A stretch of 64,000 bases of DNA from Providencia zhijiangensis. Lineage in GTDB: Bacteria; Pseudomonadota; Gammaproteobacteria; Enterobacterales; Enterobacteriaceae. The notes beneath the pieces are model-generated. The model did not search any database. It was not told where the DNA came from and worked only from the letters and a program-made list of their open reading frames with translations. The stretch covers positions 3,100,001-3,164,000 of the forward strand of contig NZ_CP135990.1 in the NCBI RefSeq assembly GCF_030315915.2. Reading direction: 5' to 3'. Numbering within the stretch: position 1 is the stretch's first letter; the number at the start of each line of letters is the position of its first letter. The position numbers were made by a program, and so were the translations under genes. Shown in pieces: positions 41,227 to 49,610 of the stretch.

Positions 41227-41266
41227 AAAAAACTCCCAAAGTCATGATGAACTTATGGGAGTTTTT
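41227..41266. terminator. Bidirectional terminator downstream of alx
   Basis: AAAAACTCCCA and TGGGAGTTTTT (41228-41266) form an 11-bp stem with an inner AAGT/ACTT extension. On the minus strand it ends alx, 17 bases after the stop. Confidence 0.93.
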
Positions 41267-41282
41267 CTAATTAGGAAAAAGA

Positions 41283-42254
41283 TTATTCGTTAATCAATTT
41301 TTTTGCTTCGTTGCGCTTATTCACGATGGTGTTAATCACCAGTGTCAGAGCTAAAATCGCAGCAACGGTACCTAACGAAACCGCGGTAGGAATATGGAAA
41401 ATATCCATCAGCAACATCTTCACGCCGATAAAGCTTAAAATGATAGCTAAACCGTACTTAAGCATTGAGAATTTCTCAGCAACACCCGCTAATAAGAAGT
41501 ACATTGCACGTAAGCCTAAAATTGCAAACAGGTTAGACGTTAATACGATAAACGGGTCAGTGGTCACAGCAAAGATAGCGGGAATACTGTCTACCGCAAA
41601 GATAACATCGCTGATTTCCACTAAGATCAGAACCAAAATTAATGGGGTAGCAAACAGCAATCCATTCTTTTTAATAAAGAACTTTTCGCCGTGTAACTCA
41701 TCGGTCATCCGTAAATGTGAACGCACCCATTTAACTAATGGCTTTTCATTTATCGGTGAATCATCTTCTTTAGCAAACGCCATTTTGATCCCCGTAAACA
41801 GTAAGAACGCACCGAAAATATAGAGGATCCAGCTAAATTGCGTGACTAACCAGCTACCTGCAAAAATCATAATCGTACGCAGGACGATAGCCCCAAGCAC
41901 CCCGTAAACAAGTACGCGACGCTGTAAGTTTGCTGGAATAGCGAAGTAACCAAATAGCATTAACCAAACAAACACGTTATCCACGGCAAGGGCTTTTTCT
42001 AACAGATAACCGGTTAAGAACGCCATAGTTTGCGTGTTCGCGACTTCAGGTCCAACGGTATCATTAAAGTACCACCACAGACCGCCCGCAAAAATCAGCG
42101 ATAGAGTCACCCACAAGATGCTCCAGCCCGCAGCTTGCTTCATCGACATCGCCTGACCTTTATGTTTTCCTTGCCAAAACATATCGATGAGTAACATCAC
42201 AAGGATCATGACAGCAAAGCTGCCCCATAAAATGGGATTTCCAACAGAGTTCAT
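41283..42254 (-). CDS. alx: Manganese exporter of the TerC family, Alx
   Basis: This 323-residue inner-membrane protein starts at ATG 42254 (AAGGA upstream, [12 protein letters not shown]), matching E. coli Alx; the in-frame ATG at 42275 lies in the leader terminator. TerC signatures are [16 protein letters not shown] and [19 protein letters not shown], whose acidic residues bind the metal. E. coli Alx exports manganese and is induced by alkaline pH and manganese through its leader, which is also present here. Confidence 0.95.
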   Translation of the reverse strand: MNSVGNPILWGSFAVMILVMLLIDMFWQGKHKGQAMSMKQAAGWSILWVTLSLIFAGGLWWYFNDTVGPEVANTQTMAFLTGYLLEKALAVDNVFVWLMLFGYFAIPANLQRRVLVYGVLGAIVLRTIMIFAGSWLVTQFSWILYIFGAFLLFTGIKMAFAKEDDSPINEKPLVKWVRSHLRMTDELHGEKFFIKKNGLLFATPLILVLILVEISDVIFAVDSIPAIFAVTTDPFIVLTSNLFAILGLRAMYFLLAGVAEKFSMLKYGLAIILSFIGVKMLLMDIFHIPTAVSLGTVAAILALTLVINTIVNKRNEAKKLINE

Positions 42255-42270
42255 TTTGATTCCTTTAAAA

Positions 42271-42405
42271 AACAAAAAACGGCTGATATCCAGAAGACAT
42301 CAGCCGCTTAAACTGTTTTCACCCTAAGTTATCACTATACGGTTGTAAACGATGAGCAAACCTCGCCTTCTGGCAAGGTCTCACTTACAACACAGATAAC
42401 CTAAG
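42271..42405 (-). ncRNA. alx leader: yybP-ykoY manganese riboswitch (SraF/PRE element)
   Basis: On the minus strand an aptamer-closing helix pairs 42405-42395 (CTTAGGTTATC) with 42333-42323 (GATAACTTAGG). It encloses the ACCTTGCC/GGCGAGGT hairpin (about 42379-42360). It is followed by a terminator, CGGCTGAT/ATCAGCCG (42306-42280) with a long T-run, right before the alx ribosome site. Arrangement and sequence fit the alx PRE leader of E. coli, where manganese and high pH favour antitermination. Assignment is from recall and pairing, not a covariance search. Confidence 0.8.
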
Positions 42406-42865
42406 ATAAGGAAATTGTGGTGCTCGGTTACCGGGTACAATTGTGTGCACCGTAATGACGATAATCCGACAGAAGAAGTTACTCCCCTTTGCTATGCGCA
42501 CACAATAAGGTAATTAATCTTAAAAAGCAATGATTAGCTACCAATATGTTCATGCTATTTTTCGTTACCTAAACGTAAATAAACTGGTAAATAGTCAGAT
42601 TAAATCCTCTTATTCAGCGCCATTCCCATTTTTTGTTATTTTAGAAAGGCAGTGGTTAAGAACCTAAAATGTAAAAATCAGCCGCAATTTAAATGAATTC
42701 TCAAAATAAGCTTAAAATTTACTGTTTAGTTATTTTCTGTTTTGTTAAAGTGATCGGGTTTTACACTAACAGCCCGAAGAAACAGCCGCTTTCTTCCGGC
42801 ATTTACTTAATCCATTTCTGCCCAACAACATGTTTGTTGCTGTGATTGCCGTTTAGGAAACATTA
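42406..42865. other. Intergenic region between alx leader and yqjA
   Basis: About 460 bases without a gene. It should contain divergent promoters for alx and yqjA. An imperfect hairpin GCCCGAAGAAA/TTTCTTCCGGC lies near 42771-42801, within the likely yqjA leader. GTAAA motifs occur at 42575 and 42587 but with spacing unlike a CpxR box. Confidence 0.5.
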
Positions 42866-43525
42866 ATGGAATTAGTTAGAGAACTTTTTTTCGCCCTTTG
42901 GCACCAAGATTACGAAACCTTATCTAACCCATCGTTGATATGGTCGATTTATTTCATGCTGTTCATGATCCTATTATTGGAGAACGGCGTGCTCCCAGCT
43001 GCATTCTTACCCGGTGATAGTTTACTGATCCTTGTTGGCGTACTCATCGCAAAAGGTGCTCTTAGCTACCCATTAACCTTAGTGATTTTAACTGCAGGCG
43101 CCAGTATTGGTTGTTGGGTCGGTTATATCCAAGGTCGCTGGCTAGGTAATACAAAAATTGTCAAAGGCTGGTTATCACACCTCCCCGAACACTATCACCA
43201 GCGTGCCTATGGGCTATTCCATCGTCACGGCTTAGCTGCGCTACTGATTGGTCGATTCCTTGCATTTGTCAGAACATTACTACCAACCATCGCAGGGCTT
43301 GCAGGCTTGCAAAATGGGCGTTTCCAACTGTTTAACTGGTTAAGTGGGCTCCTTTGGGTACTAATTTTGACCGCTATCGGCTACGGATTCGGTAAAAGCC
43401 CTATTTTCCAGCAATATGAGCATCAAATTATGAATGTCTTGATGCTTATTCCAGTTGGGTTATTAATTTTGGGTCTGATCGGCAGCATTGGTGTTGTCAT
43501 CAAGAAAAAATTCGCCCGCAAATAA
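42866..43525 (+). CDS. yqjA: DedA-family inner-membrane protein YqjA
   Basis: This 219-residue polytopic protein of the DedA/VTT family has the signature acidic and arginine residues: LLENGVLPAAFLPGDSLLILVGVL, GCWVGYIQGRWLG and LIGRFLAFVRTLLPTIAGLAGL. E. coli YqjA and YghB are needed for proton-motive-force homeostasis, alkaline and drug tolerance and lipid flipping. Highly similar to E. coli YqjA. The mzrA gene that follows yqjA in E. coli is absent here. Confidence 0.96.
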   Translation: MELVRELFFALWHQDYETLSNPSLIWSIYFMLFMILLLENGVLPAAFLPGDSLLILVGVLIAKGALSYPLTLVILTAGASIGCWVGYIQGRWLGNTKIVKGWLSHLPEHYHQRAYGLFHRHGLAALLIGRFLAFVRTLLPTIAGLAGLQNGRFQLFNWLSGLLWVLILTAIGYGFGKSPIFQQYEHQIMNVLMLIPVGLLILGLIGSIGVVIKKKFARK

Positions 43526-43551
43526 ATAGCCGTCACTGAATCAAATCGAAC

Positions 43552-43577
43552 AGCGGGAATATTTAGCGATTCCCGCT
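43552..43577 (+). terminator. Terminator-like hairpin after yqjA
   Basis: AGCGGGAAT and ATTCCCGCT arms with an 8-base loop are followed by a short pyrimidine run (TTCCTCT). It lies 26 bases after the yqjA stop. Confidence 0.7.
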
Positions 43578-43724
43578 TTCCTCTATCTCAATTCGAAATC
43601 TATGCCAATTAGTGATTGCACTTAAGCTAAAAAAAGCTATTGTACTATTATTAATGTCATAGGCTATTAAGGTCATACGTTATTAAGGTATTGCGTTATT
43701 TTTCTATTGATAGGAGGTTCTACT

Positions 43725-44030
43725 ATGTCGTCCAATCATTCTTCTGAAGATCTACGTGCTGAACTTAAATCACTCGCAGACTCTCTCGAATCCATTCTGA
43801 ATAGTACTCAAGATAAATCAAAAGAAGAGATCGAAAACTTAAAGGCTAAAGCCCGTGAAGCCCTCTCCTCTTCAAAAGCTAAACTCGGTCAAGCCAGTGA
43901 TAAAATTACCGAGCAAACCAAAGAAATTGCAGGCCAAGCAGATTGCTATGTGCGTGAAAATCCATGGAAAAGCGTGGGTATCGGTGCAGCCGTCGGTGTA
44001 GTCTTAGGCATGCTACTTAGCAAGCGCTAA
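43725..44030 (+). CDS. yqjD: ElaB/YqjD-family ribosome-associated membrane protein
   Basis: This 101-residue tail-anchored protein has a long charged helical N-terminus (LKSLADSLESILN...EIENLKAKAREALS) and a C-terminal anchor GIGAAVGVVLGMLLSKR. The conserved YVRENPWKSVG precedes the anchor. E. coli YqjD tethers ribosomes to the membrane in stationary phase. Start chosen at ATG 43725 with the strong AGGAGG at 43712-43717. It is first in yqjDEK. Confidence 0.94.
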   Translation: MSSNHSSEDLRAELKSLADSLESILNSTQDKSKEEIENLKAKAREALSSSKAKLGQASDKITEQTKEIAGQADCYVRENPWKSVGIGAAVGVVLGMLLSKR

Positions 44031-44039
44031 TCATCGCTT

Positions 44040-44444
44040 ATGGAACAGTCGCCACGTCAAGGACCCGCTAAGCGGGTTCTAGATTCTCTGCAAAGAATTG
44101 CGGGTATCACCGTTAATATGGTTGAAACCCGCATTCAACTTATTGCAGTAGAATTAGAAGAAGAGAAACTCAACCTTGTTCAGTTATTATTACTCGCAGG
44201 GCTGACTCTTCTATTTTCTGCATTTGGTCTGATGTGCCTTATTGGGCTTATTTTTTGGTCTGTAGATCCCGTCTATCGTTATCAAGCTTTCGCGATCACG
44301 ACCGGAACACTGATTTTACTCGCGATTATCTTTGCTATTTGGACGTTAAAAAAAGCGAAACAGTCCACGCTGCTAAGTGCAACCCGTGAACAACTTCGTA
44401 ATGACGCTAAAGCATTGGCAGGAACCGATGATGAGCAAAAGTAA
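44040..44444 (+). CDS. yqjE: YqjE, holin-superfamily III inner-membrane protein
   Basis: This 134-residue protein has two transmembrane helices (LVQLLLLAGLTLLFSAFGLMCLIGLIF and FAITTGTLILLAIIFAIWTL) after an amphipathic N-terminus with ETRIQLIAVELEEEKLNL, the family signature. It lies nine bases after yqjD and overlaps yqjK. Function unknown; acts with YqjD by context. Confidence 0.92.
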   Translation: MEQSPRQGPAKRVLDSLQRIAGITVNMVETRIQLIAVELEEEKLNLVQLLLLAGLTLLFSAFGLMCLIGLIFWSVDPVYRYQAFAITTGTLILLAIIFAIWTLKKAKQSTLLSATREQLRNDAKALAGTDDEQK

Positions 44445-44733
44445 ACGTCAGTTACTTGCAGAAAGAAAGTCACGCTTAGTCTCTGATATTGAGCTGCAGC
44501 GCATCCAGTTATCGGCCAGTAAGAAAGAGTGGCTACAAGCCACAGCTCCTTATGACCGCGCTTGGCAAACCCTGATGACCTTTCGCCCAATTGTTATCGC
44601 TGCGACGGGTCTTATCTCTATTTTTACCTTAAAGCACCCCAATCGATTTATTTCACTGAGCAAGAAAGCCATTGCAACTTGGGGACTTATTCGTACCCTA
44701 AGAAGCAGCTTAAACAGTTCAAGTCAGAAATAA
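44431..44733 (+). CDS. yqjK: YqjK-like protein
   Basis: This 100-residue protein has a charged N-terminal helix (LLAERKSRLVSDIELQRIQLSASKKEWLQATAPYDRAW) and one hydrophobic segment (VIAATGLISIFTL). The SA(S)KKEWL-AT-YDR core matches E. coli YqjK. Adjacent ATGs at 44428 and 44431 are both possible. It overlaps the yqjE end, so it is translationally coupled. Confidence 0.88.
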   Translation: MSKSKRQLLAERKSRLVSDIELQRIQLSASKKEWLQATAPYDRAWQTLMTFRPIVIAATGLISIFTLKHPNRFISLSKKAIATWGLIRTLRSSLNSSSQK

Positions 44734-44782
44734 CCCATCTCCTTAAGATAAAAATAATCATTATTTGTCAATATGATAGATA

Positions 44783-44807
44783 AAAGTGCCCTTTGGCACT
44801 TTTTTTC
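44783..44807 (+). terminator. Terminator of yqjDEK
   Basis: AAAGTGCC, a CTTT loop and GGCACTTT are followed by seven T. It separates yqjDEK from yqjF. Confidence 0.94.
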
Positions 44808-44996
44808 GCACCCAATTATACACATTCAATTTTTTTGTCTATCTTTGTTAATAAGCTTAGCTTTTTATTGAATGAGCTAAGTAATAAGATACGCTCATCC
44901 AAGATTTCTAGCCTTTTCGTGCTGAAACTTAGCTTACAACGCGATATATATCGCACTTTATTTATATTTAATGACCGTATTATCTGGAGAGACTCA

Positions 44997-45392
44997 ATGA
45001 AAAATTTAGAAAGTGGAGCTATTTTATTAGCACGTATTATGATGCCAATTCTGTTCATCGTTGCAGGTTACGGTAAATTAGGCGGGGCATATGAAGGCAC
45101 TCAGCAATATATGCAAGCAATGGGCGTCCCAGGCTTTTTACTGCCACTGACAATTTTACTTGAGTTAGGTGGTGGTCTGGCGGTGTTATTCGGTCTGTTA
45201 ACACGTACAACCGCAATTTTCACTGCTGTGTTCACATTTTTAACTGCAATGCTGTTCCACACGAATTTCAGCGTTGAGCCAAACAGCTTGATGTTTATGA
45301 AAAATATGACCATTGCAGGCGGCTACATTCTGTTAGCAGTGACTGGCCCAGGCAAATTCAGTATCGACCATTTATTAAATAAGAAATGGTAA
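44997..45392 (+). CDS. yqjF: DoxX-family inner-membrane protein YqjF
   Basis: This 131-residue protein has four helices with the DoxX signature LARIMMPILFIVAGYGKLGG and LPLTILLELGGGLAVLFG. The start is ATG 44997 with GGAG ten bases upstream; earlier in-frame methionines lie in a low-quality translation. Near-identical in layout to E. coli YqjF. Its role is probably in membrane redox homeostasis (family inference). Confidence 0.94.
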   Translation: MKNLESGAILLARIMMPILFIVAGYGKLGGAYEGTQQYMQAMGVPGFLLPLTILLELGGGLAVLFGLLTRTTAIFTAVFTFLTAMLFHTNFSVEPNSLMFMKNMTIAGGYILLAVTGPGKFSIDHLLNKKW

Positions 45393-45484
45393 TGAGCTCC
45401 AACCTCCTCGCCTATAGCGACCTATAGGCAGGGAGTCAACAGTACCCTCAAGTCAACATCCTTTTCCATAAGTTAAATGTCTTT

Positions 45485-45513
45485 GCACCTCCCATCCGAG
45501 GTGCTTTTTTTTT
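45485..45513 (+). terminator. Terminator of yqjF
   Basis: GCACCTC and GAGGTGC (45485-45504) with a 6-base loop, followed by nine T. A pyrimidine-rich tract of about 120 bases follows (to about 45620), with no other visible element until the ERIC repeat. Confidence 0.92.
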
Positions 45514-45638
45514 GCTCTTCTCTTTGCTTTTTTACTTTTATTTTCTTTCTTTGCTTTATATCTGCTTCCGTCTTGGCTTTTTTTATTCTTACTTTCTTTT
45601 TATTTTCTTTTTTGCTTTTCCGAGTCGCCTCACGAGTG

Positions 45639-45760
45639 ATCTCTAAATAATTCGAGTTGTAGCAAGGCGGCAAGTGAAGTTATCCCTAGGAGCATACACA
45701 AGTATGTGACTAGGGTGACTTTATGAAGCCAACACAGCTACAGCTTGAAGTATGACGAGA
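45639..45760 (+). repeat. ERIC element, copy 1 (adjacent to the yhaJ stop)
   Basis: CTCTAAATAATTCGAGTTGT opens the element, the central palindrome CCCTAGGAGCATAC...GTATGTGACTAGGG follows, and it closes with GCTTGAAGTATGACGAGA. This matches the enterobacterial repetitive intergenic consensus of about 127 bp. It ends at the yhaJ stop codon (45761), so the repeat forms part of the yhaJ mRNA 3' end. Confidence 0.93.
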
Positions 45761-46654
45761 TCACCCCCTAAATAATTTAGGGATTTCTCGGAGGCACCAC
45801 GACTTCGCCTCCCCCATGCTATCCCGTCGCCACGCCATAATCATATTCGACTCATGACTAAACTCCGCCCCCACCACTTGCAGGCGCCCTTCCTTAATAT
45901 CTTGCTCCACCAGCGGATATGGCATTGTCGCCACTCCTAGCCCTGCAATCAGCGCCTTGCGCTTATCTTCGATGCTCGATACCGTCAATCTTTGCTGCTT
46001 ATCCAGCAGTTGCACGGTGATCACCGGGCGCTCACGGGCAGTATCTGCCACCGCAATACCTCGGTATTTCACACGTGTAGTTTCAGAAAGCGGCTCGGGC
46101 TCTTGGTGAATAGGATGGTTTGGGCTTGCCACATAAATATGGTTCAGGGTATACAGCACTTTGGAGTTAATTTCAGAGGATGAACGAAAATGCATATCTG
46201 GTGCGATAACAATATCCGCACGCCCGGATTCGAGTCGCTCCCATGCCCCTGCTAGCACCTCAGTAATTAAAGAGAGTTGGGTGTCGGATTTCTCAGCCAG
46301 TTTATCCACCAGCGGGAATAAAGACTCTGCCGGAACCAGCGCTTCACACACAATCGTCAGGTGAGTTTCCCAACCTTTAGCCAGCGCCTCCGCATCCGAG
46401 GTGAGTTTATCGGCGGCTTCAAGTAACACCCGCCCACGCTCTAACAGCATGCGCCCCACATTGGTAAATTTAGTTCGATGTCCTGAACGGTCAAACAAAA
46501 TAACATCAAGTTCTTCTTCTAACTTCTGCATGGTATAGCTCAATGCCGAAGGAACGCGACCCAGCTCTTCCGCCGCTGCCGCGAAGCTGCCACGCCTATC
46601 GATTGCATCCATCACCCTTAACGACTCAAGTGTTAATGCTCTCTCTTTGCTCAT
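45761..46654 (-). CDS. yhaJ: LysR-family regulator YhaJ
   Basis: This 297-residue regulator has the N-terminal HTH RRGSFAAAAEELGRVPSALSYTMQKLE (about residues 20-46) and a LysR effector domain, with long blocks shared with E. coli YhaJ (IEDKRKALIAGLGVATMPYP, WCLREIPKLF). In E. coli and related pathogens YhaJ activates yhaK and virulence genes and senses aromatic compounds. It is divergent from yhaK, 122 bases apart. Its last codons overlap a small palindrome and its stop touches an ERIC element. Confidence 0.96.
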   Translation of the reverse strand: MSKERALTLESLRVMDAIDRRGSFAAAAEELGRVPSALSYTMQKLEEELDVILFDRSGHRTKFTNVGRMLLERGRVLLEAADKLTSDAEALAKGWETHLTIVCEALVPAESLFPLVDKLAEKSDTQLSLITEVLAGAWERLESGRADIVIAPDMHFRSSSEINSKVLYTLNHIYVASPNHPIHQEPEPLSETTRVKYRGIAVADTARERPVITVQLLDKQQRLTVSSIEDKRKALIAGLGVATMPYPLVEQDIKEGRLQVVGAEFSHESNMIMAWRRDSMGEAKSWCLREIPKLFRG

Positions 46655-46776
46655 GATGTATCTCTTTCAGGAAATTTGAATGATGGAAACAGATTAACTG
46701 GCTAACAATTCAACGTCCAGATATTTATTATAACAATATATTACTAGCTATATATTTTGAATGAGGGTTAACCATT

Positions 46777-47484
46777 ATGATGAAATTAAGATCAGTTAAC
46801 CATTGTGGGAAAGCAGACTACGGTTGGTTACAGGCACGCTATACTTTTTCGTTTGGTCACTATTTTGATCCAGACTTAATGGGCTTTAAAACCCTAAAAG
46901 TGCTAAATCAAGAAGTGCTTTCGCCAGATAATGCTTTTCAACCAAGAGTTTATCCTCATGTTGATATTGTGAACATCATCCTGCAAGGTCAAGCTGAATA
47001 CCGCGATAACGTAGGTAATACCGTCAGTGCAAAAGCAGGGGAATGCGTCAGTTTTTCGCCTCGTCCTGACCTGAGCTACAGTGAACACAATATCAGTGAG
47101 ACAACACCATTAACACGGCTTCAGTTGTGGCTAAATGCGTGCCCACAACAGGAATCTATGCCTCCCCAAAAGTTGGCATTAGCGGAGAAAGATAACAAGC
47201 TTATCGCATCACCCGATGGGGATGATGATAGCCTACAACTTCGCCAAAAAATTTGGATAAGCCAGATTTATCTTGAGCCTAATGAGTCGAAAACCCTCGT
47301 ATTACGAGGTAAAAATGCCTACCTGCAATCCATTCATGGTGGTTTACAGGTTCGCGGGAAAGAATCGCAATCTTTATCAATGAGCTGTAACGATGGCTTA
47401 TTTATCCAAGATGAAAATTCCCTAACACTTACCAGCGACCGAGCATTTAGAGGTTTGTTAATTGATTTAGGTGAATCGTTTTAA
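46777..47484 (+). CDS. yhaK: Bicupin pirin-like protein YhaK
   Basis: This 235-residue cytoplasmic protein has the pirin N-terminal motif GWLQARYTFSFGHYFDP, then RVYPHVDIVNIILQGQAEYRDNVG and a second cupin half. It lacks several metal ligands of typical pirins, as does E. coli YhaK, a proposed redox sensor. It is the likely YhaJ target. Confidence 0.95.
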   Translation: MMKLRSVNHCGKADYGWLQARYTFSFGHYFDPDLMGFKTLKVLNQEVLSPDNAFQPRVYPHVDIVNIILQGQAEYRDNVGNTVSAKAGECVSFSPRPDLSYSEHNISETTPLTRLQLWLNACPQQESMPPQKLALAEKDNKLIASPDGDDDSLQLRQKIWISQIYLEPNESKTLVLRGKNAYLQSIHGGLQVRGKESQSLSMSCNDGLFIQDENSLTLTSDRAFRGLLIDLGESF

Positions 47485-47530
47485 TTCTATTCAGGGGCGG
47501 AAAAAGTGAATTTAATCCGTAGATCGCGCA

Positions 47531-47556
47531 AAATTTGCGAATAGATTCGCAAATTT
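47531..47556. promoter_or_regulatory. 26-bp perfect palindrome upstream of the BglG-type regulator
   Basis: AAATTTGCGAAT, AG, ATTCGCAAATTT is a perfect 12-bp inverted repeat with a 2-base centre, 117 bases before the regulator start and 47 bases after yhaK. No T-run follows, so it is more likely a dimer-binding operator than a terminator. Confidence 0.6.
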
Positions 47557-47672
47557 CATCATTTCTATTTCCGCAATCCTGATACCACTGTGTTAGAGTC
47601 CAGCCATAAGACAGTTAAAAAACCATCAGTTTTTAACTCCGAACTTTATTTTTTGATTTTAAAGGGGTTCTT

Positions 47673-49610
47673 GTGGCTTTATTCATTTTGCAGCGACACA
47701 ATCAAATTTTCTCTCGGATCCTCAATGAGGTTGTCCCTCAAGATGAATTAGCGAAACAGTTTTCCGTTTCCACCCGCACCATTCGCTCAGATATCAATGA
47801 AATCAACGAATTAATTAAAGATCATAGCGCTCATATTGTGTATGAGCGCGGGCGGGGGTATCGATTAAAAATCGAAAATGATGAGATTTTTTCTGCATTT
47901 ACTAAGCTTAATGACAAAAATAACCAGATCCCGCGCACCAGCAAAGAGCGTATTGATGCCCTATTGCTCAAACTCTTGATGCTGTCCCTACCCGTCAAGC
48001 TCGATGATATTGCCGAAGAGTGGTTTGTTAGCCGCAGTACCATTCAGCAAGATATGGGTGCTGTTCGTGAACATCTTCATCGCTATCAAGTTCAACTGGA
48101 AAGCATTCCCCATCAAGGGATCCGCTTAAATGGCAGCGAATGGGCTATTCGTGCTTGCATGACTGAAGCACTCTGGCGGCAGTTTAGCGAGCAAATCACT
48201 CCCGACCTCGCCACATTCACGCCGGAAAGTCTGGATAATCTCGATTTAACCTACATTGATAAAGTGGTTCATAACAGTTTGAATCGCTTTGATATTCGCA
48301 TCAGTAATGAAGGCCATCTTTATCTTGTATTTAACTGTGCCGTCACCATTTTGCGTATTACCCGCGGCCATGAACTCACTGCCAGCGTCAACAACGAAGA
48401 ATTAGAAGAAGTCATTACTCAAGCCTGTGATGAAATTTCTAAAGGGCTAATTTACTTCCTTGGCAATGATTTATCCCCAGCTGAATTGAGCTTTTTGCAC
48501 GACCAAATCATCGCACAGCGTATCAGTAACCAGCACGCATCAACACAGAAGCATAATCATCACAATGAGTTATCTGAATATATCTTAAATTATATCAATG
48601 AGTTGTATAACTATGATTTGCGGAATGATGAAAAGCTAAAGAAAGATCTGAATACCCATCTTTCTGCCTTAATGACGCGTCTTCAATACCATATTTCCAC
48701 CCCGAATCCACTGCTTTCGGATATCAAACAGTATTATCCGTTTGCTTACGATGTCACATTAAGCGCCTTAACCAGCGCCAGTAAGCAGCTGCTTCCACAT
48801 CCCATTAATGAAGATGAGCTGGGTTACTTAGCGGTACACATTGGGGTTAGCCTTGAACGAAATTATGGGGCAGGCTCCGCACGCCAGACGGAAGTGTTAG
48901 TGGTCACAGATGCAGGTAACTCCACCTTTCGCGTGGTGGAATCCAAAATTATGCGTGAATTTCCACAGCTCAAATTTAGCCGAGGGCTAACACTGCAAGA
49001 GTATGAATCGTTGGATGAAGTCGCAGAAGACTTTGTGATCACCACCGTACGGATCTCAGAGAAAAATAAACCCGTTATTAAAATTGCGCCCTTTCCAACC
49101 CCCTACCAGCTCGAACAAGTGGGTCGCTTAGCGATGGTGGATCAGACCCGTCCCTATATTATTGAGCGCTTCTTCGATGAACGTTTCTTTATGGTTATCA
49201 ATGAAAAAATTAGCCAAGAGACGCTATTCAAAACTGTCTGCCAGAAACTGCAACTAGAAGGCTATGTCACCGCAGATTTTTATCCGTCATTACAAGAGCG
49301 TGAATCCATTGTCTCGACATTGCTGGGTGAAGGGATCGCCCTTCCTCACTCTTTAGGGTTACTCGCCAATAAAACCGTGGTAACGACCATCCTTGCCCCG
49401 CAAGGCATCGAGTGGAACAAAGAGACCAAAGAGAACGCCTATGTGATTTTCTTATTGGCAATCAGCAAAACCGACTATGAAGAAGCGATGGCGATTTATG
49501 ATTTATTTGTCACCTTCGTCAAAGAGAAAACCACCCGCCGCCTTGTGAATGTCAAAAATTTCAATGAGTTCCAAGCTATCACCAAAGATAGTCTCGCGCG
49601 AATTTTGTAG
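47673..49610 (+). CDS. PTS-regulated transcriptional activator, BglG/MtlR/LicR type
   Basis: This 645-residue regulator starts at GTG 47673 (AAAGGGG upstream). Domains in order: HTH_11 (ELAKQFSVSTRTIRSDINEI), a Mga-like second HTH (IAEEWFVSRSTIQQDMGAVREHL), two PRDs (about 200-395, ending LGYLAVHIGVSLERN), an EIIB-like domain (LVVTDAGNSTFRVVESKI, about 408) and an EIIA-fructose/mannitol-like domain with GEGIALPHSLGL (His559). The phospho-accepting cysteine of the EIIB-like loop is replaced, so that domain may only be structural. It should activate the operon that follows according to PTS phosphorylation. Confidence 0.9.
   Translation: MALFILQRHNQIFSRILNEVVPQDELAKQFSVSTRTIRSDINEINELIKDHSAHIVYERGRGYRLKIENDEIFSAFTKLNDKNNQIPRTSKERIDALLLKLLMLSLPVKLDDIAEEWFVSRSTIQQDMGAVREHLHRYQVQLESIPHQGIRLNGSEWAIRACMTEALWRQFSEQITPDLATFTPESLDNLDLTYIDKVVHNSLNRFDIRISNEGHLYLVFNCAVTILRITRGHELTASVNNEELEEVITQACDEISKGLIYFLGNDLSPAELSFLHDQIIAQRISNQHASTQKHNHHNELSEYILNYINELYNYDLRNDEKLKKDLNTHLSALMTRLQYHISTPNPLLSDIKQYYPFAYDVTLSALTSASKQLLPHPINEDELGYLAVHIGVSLERNYGAGSARQTEVLVVTDAGNSTFRVVESKIMREFPQLKFSRGLTLQEYESLDEVAEDFVITTVRISEKNKPVIKIAPFPTPYQLEQVGRLAMVDQTRPYIIERFFDERFFMVINEKISQETLFKTVCQKLQLEGYVTADFYPSLQERESIVSTLLGEGIALPHSLGLLANKTVVTTILAPQGIEWNKETKENAYVIFLLAISKTDYEEAMAIYDLFVTFVKEKTTRRLVNVKNFNEFQAITKDSLARIL

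Noticed and set aside
42574..42592. CpxR box upstream of yqjA
   Set aside because: Two GTAAA motifs are present but spaced by 7 bases, not the usual 5; too weak to annotate.
45473..45673. Lys/Arg/Glu-rich open frame of 66 residues on the minus strand
   Set aside because: It is the translation of a pyrimidine tract and part of an ERIC repeat and terminator; no ribosome site or domain.
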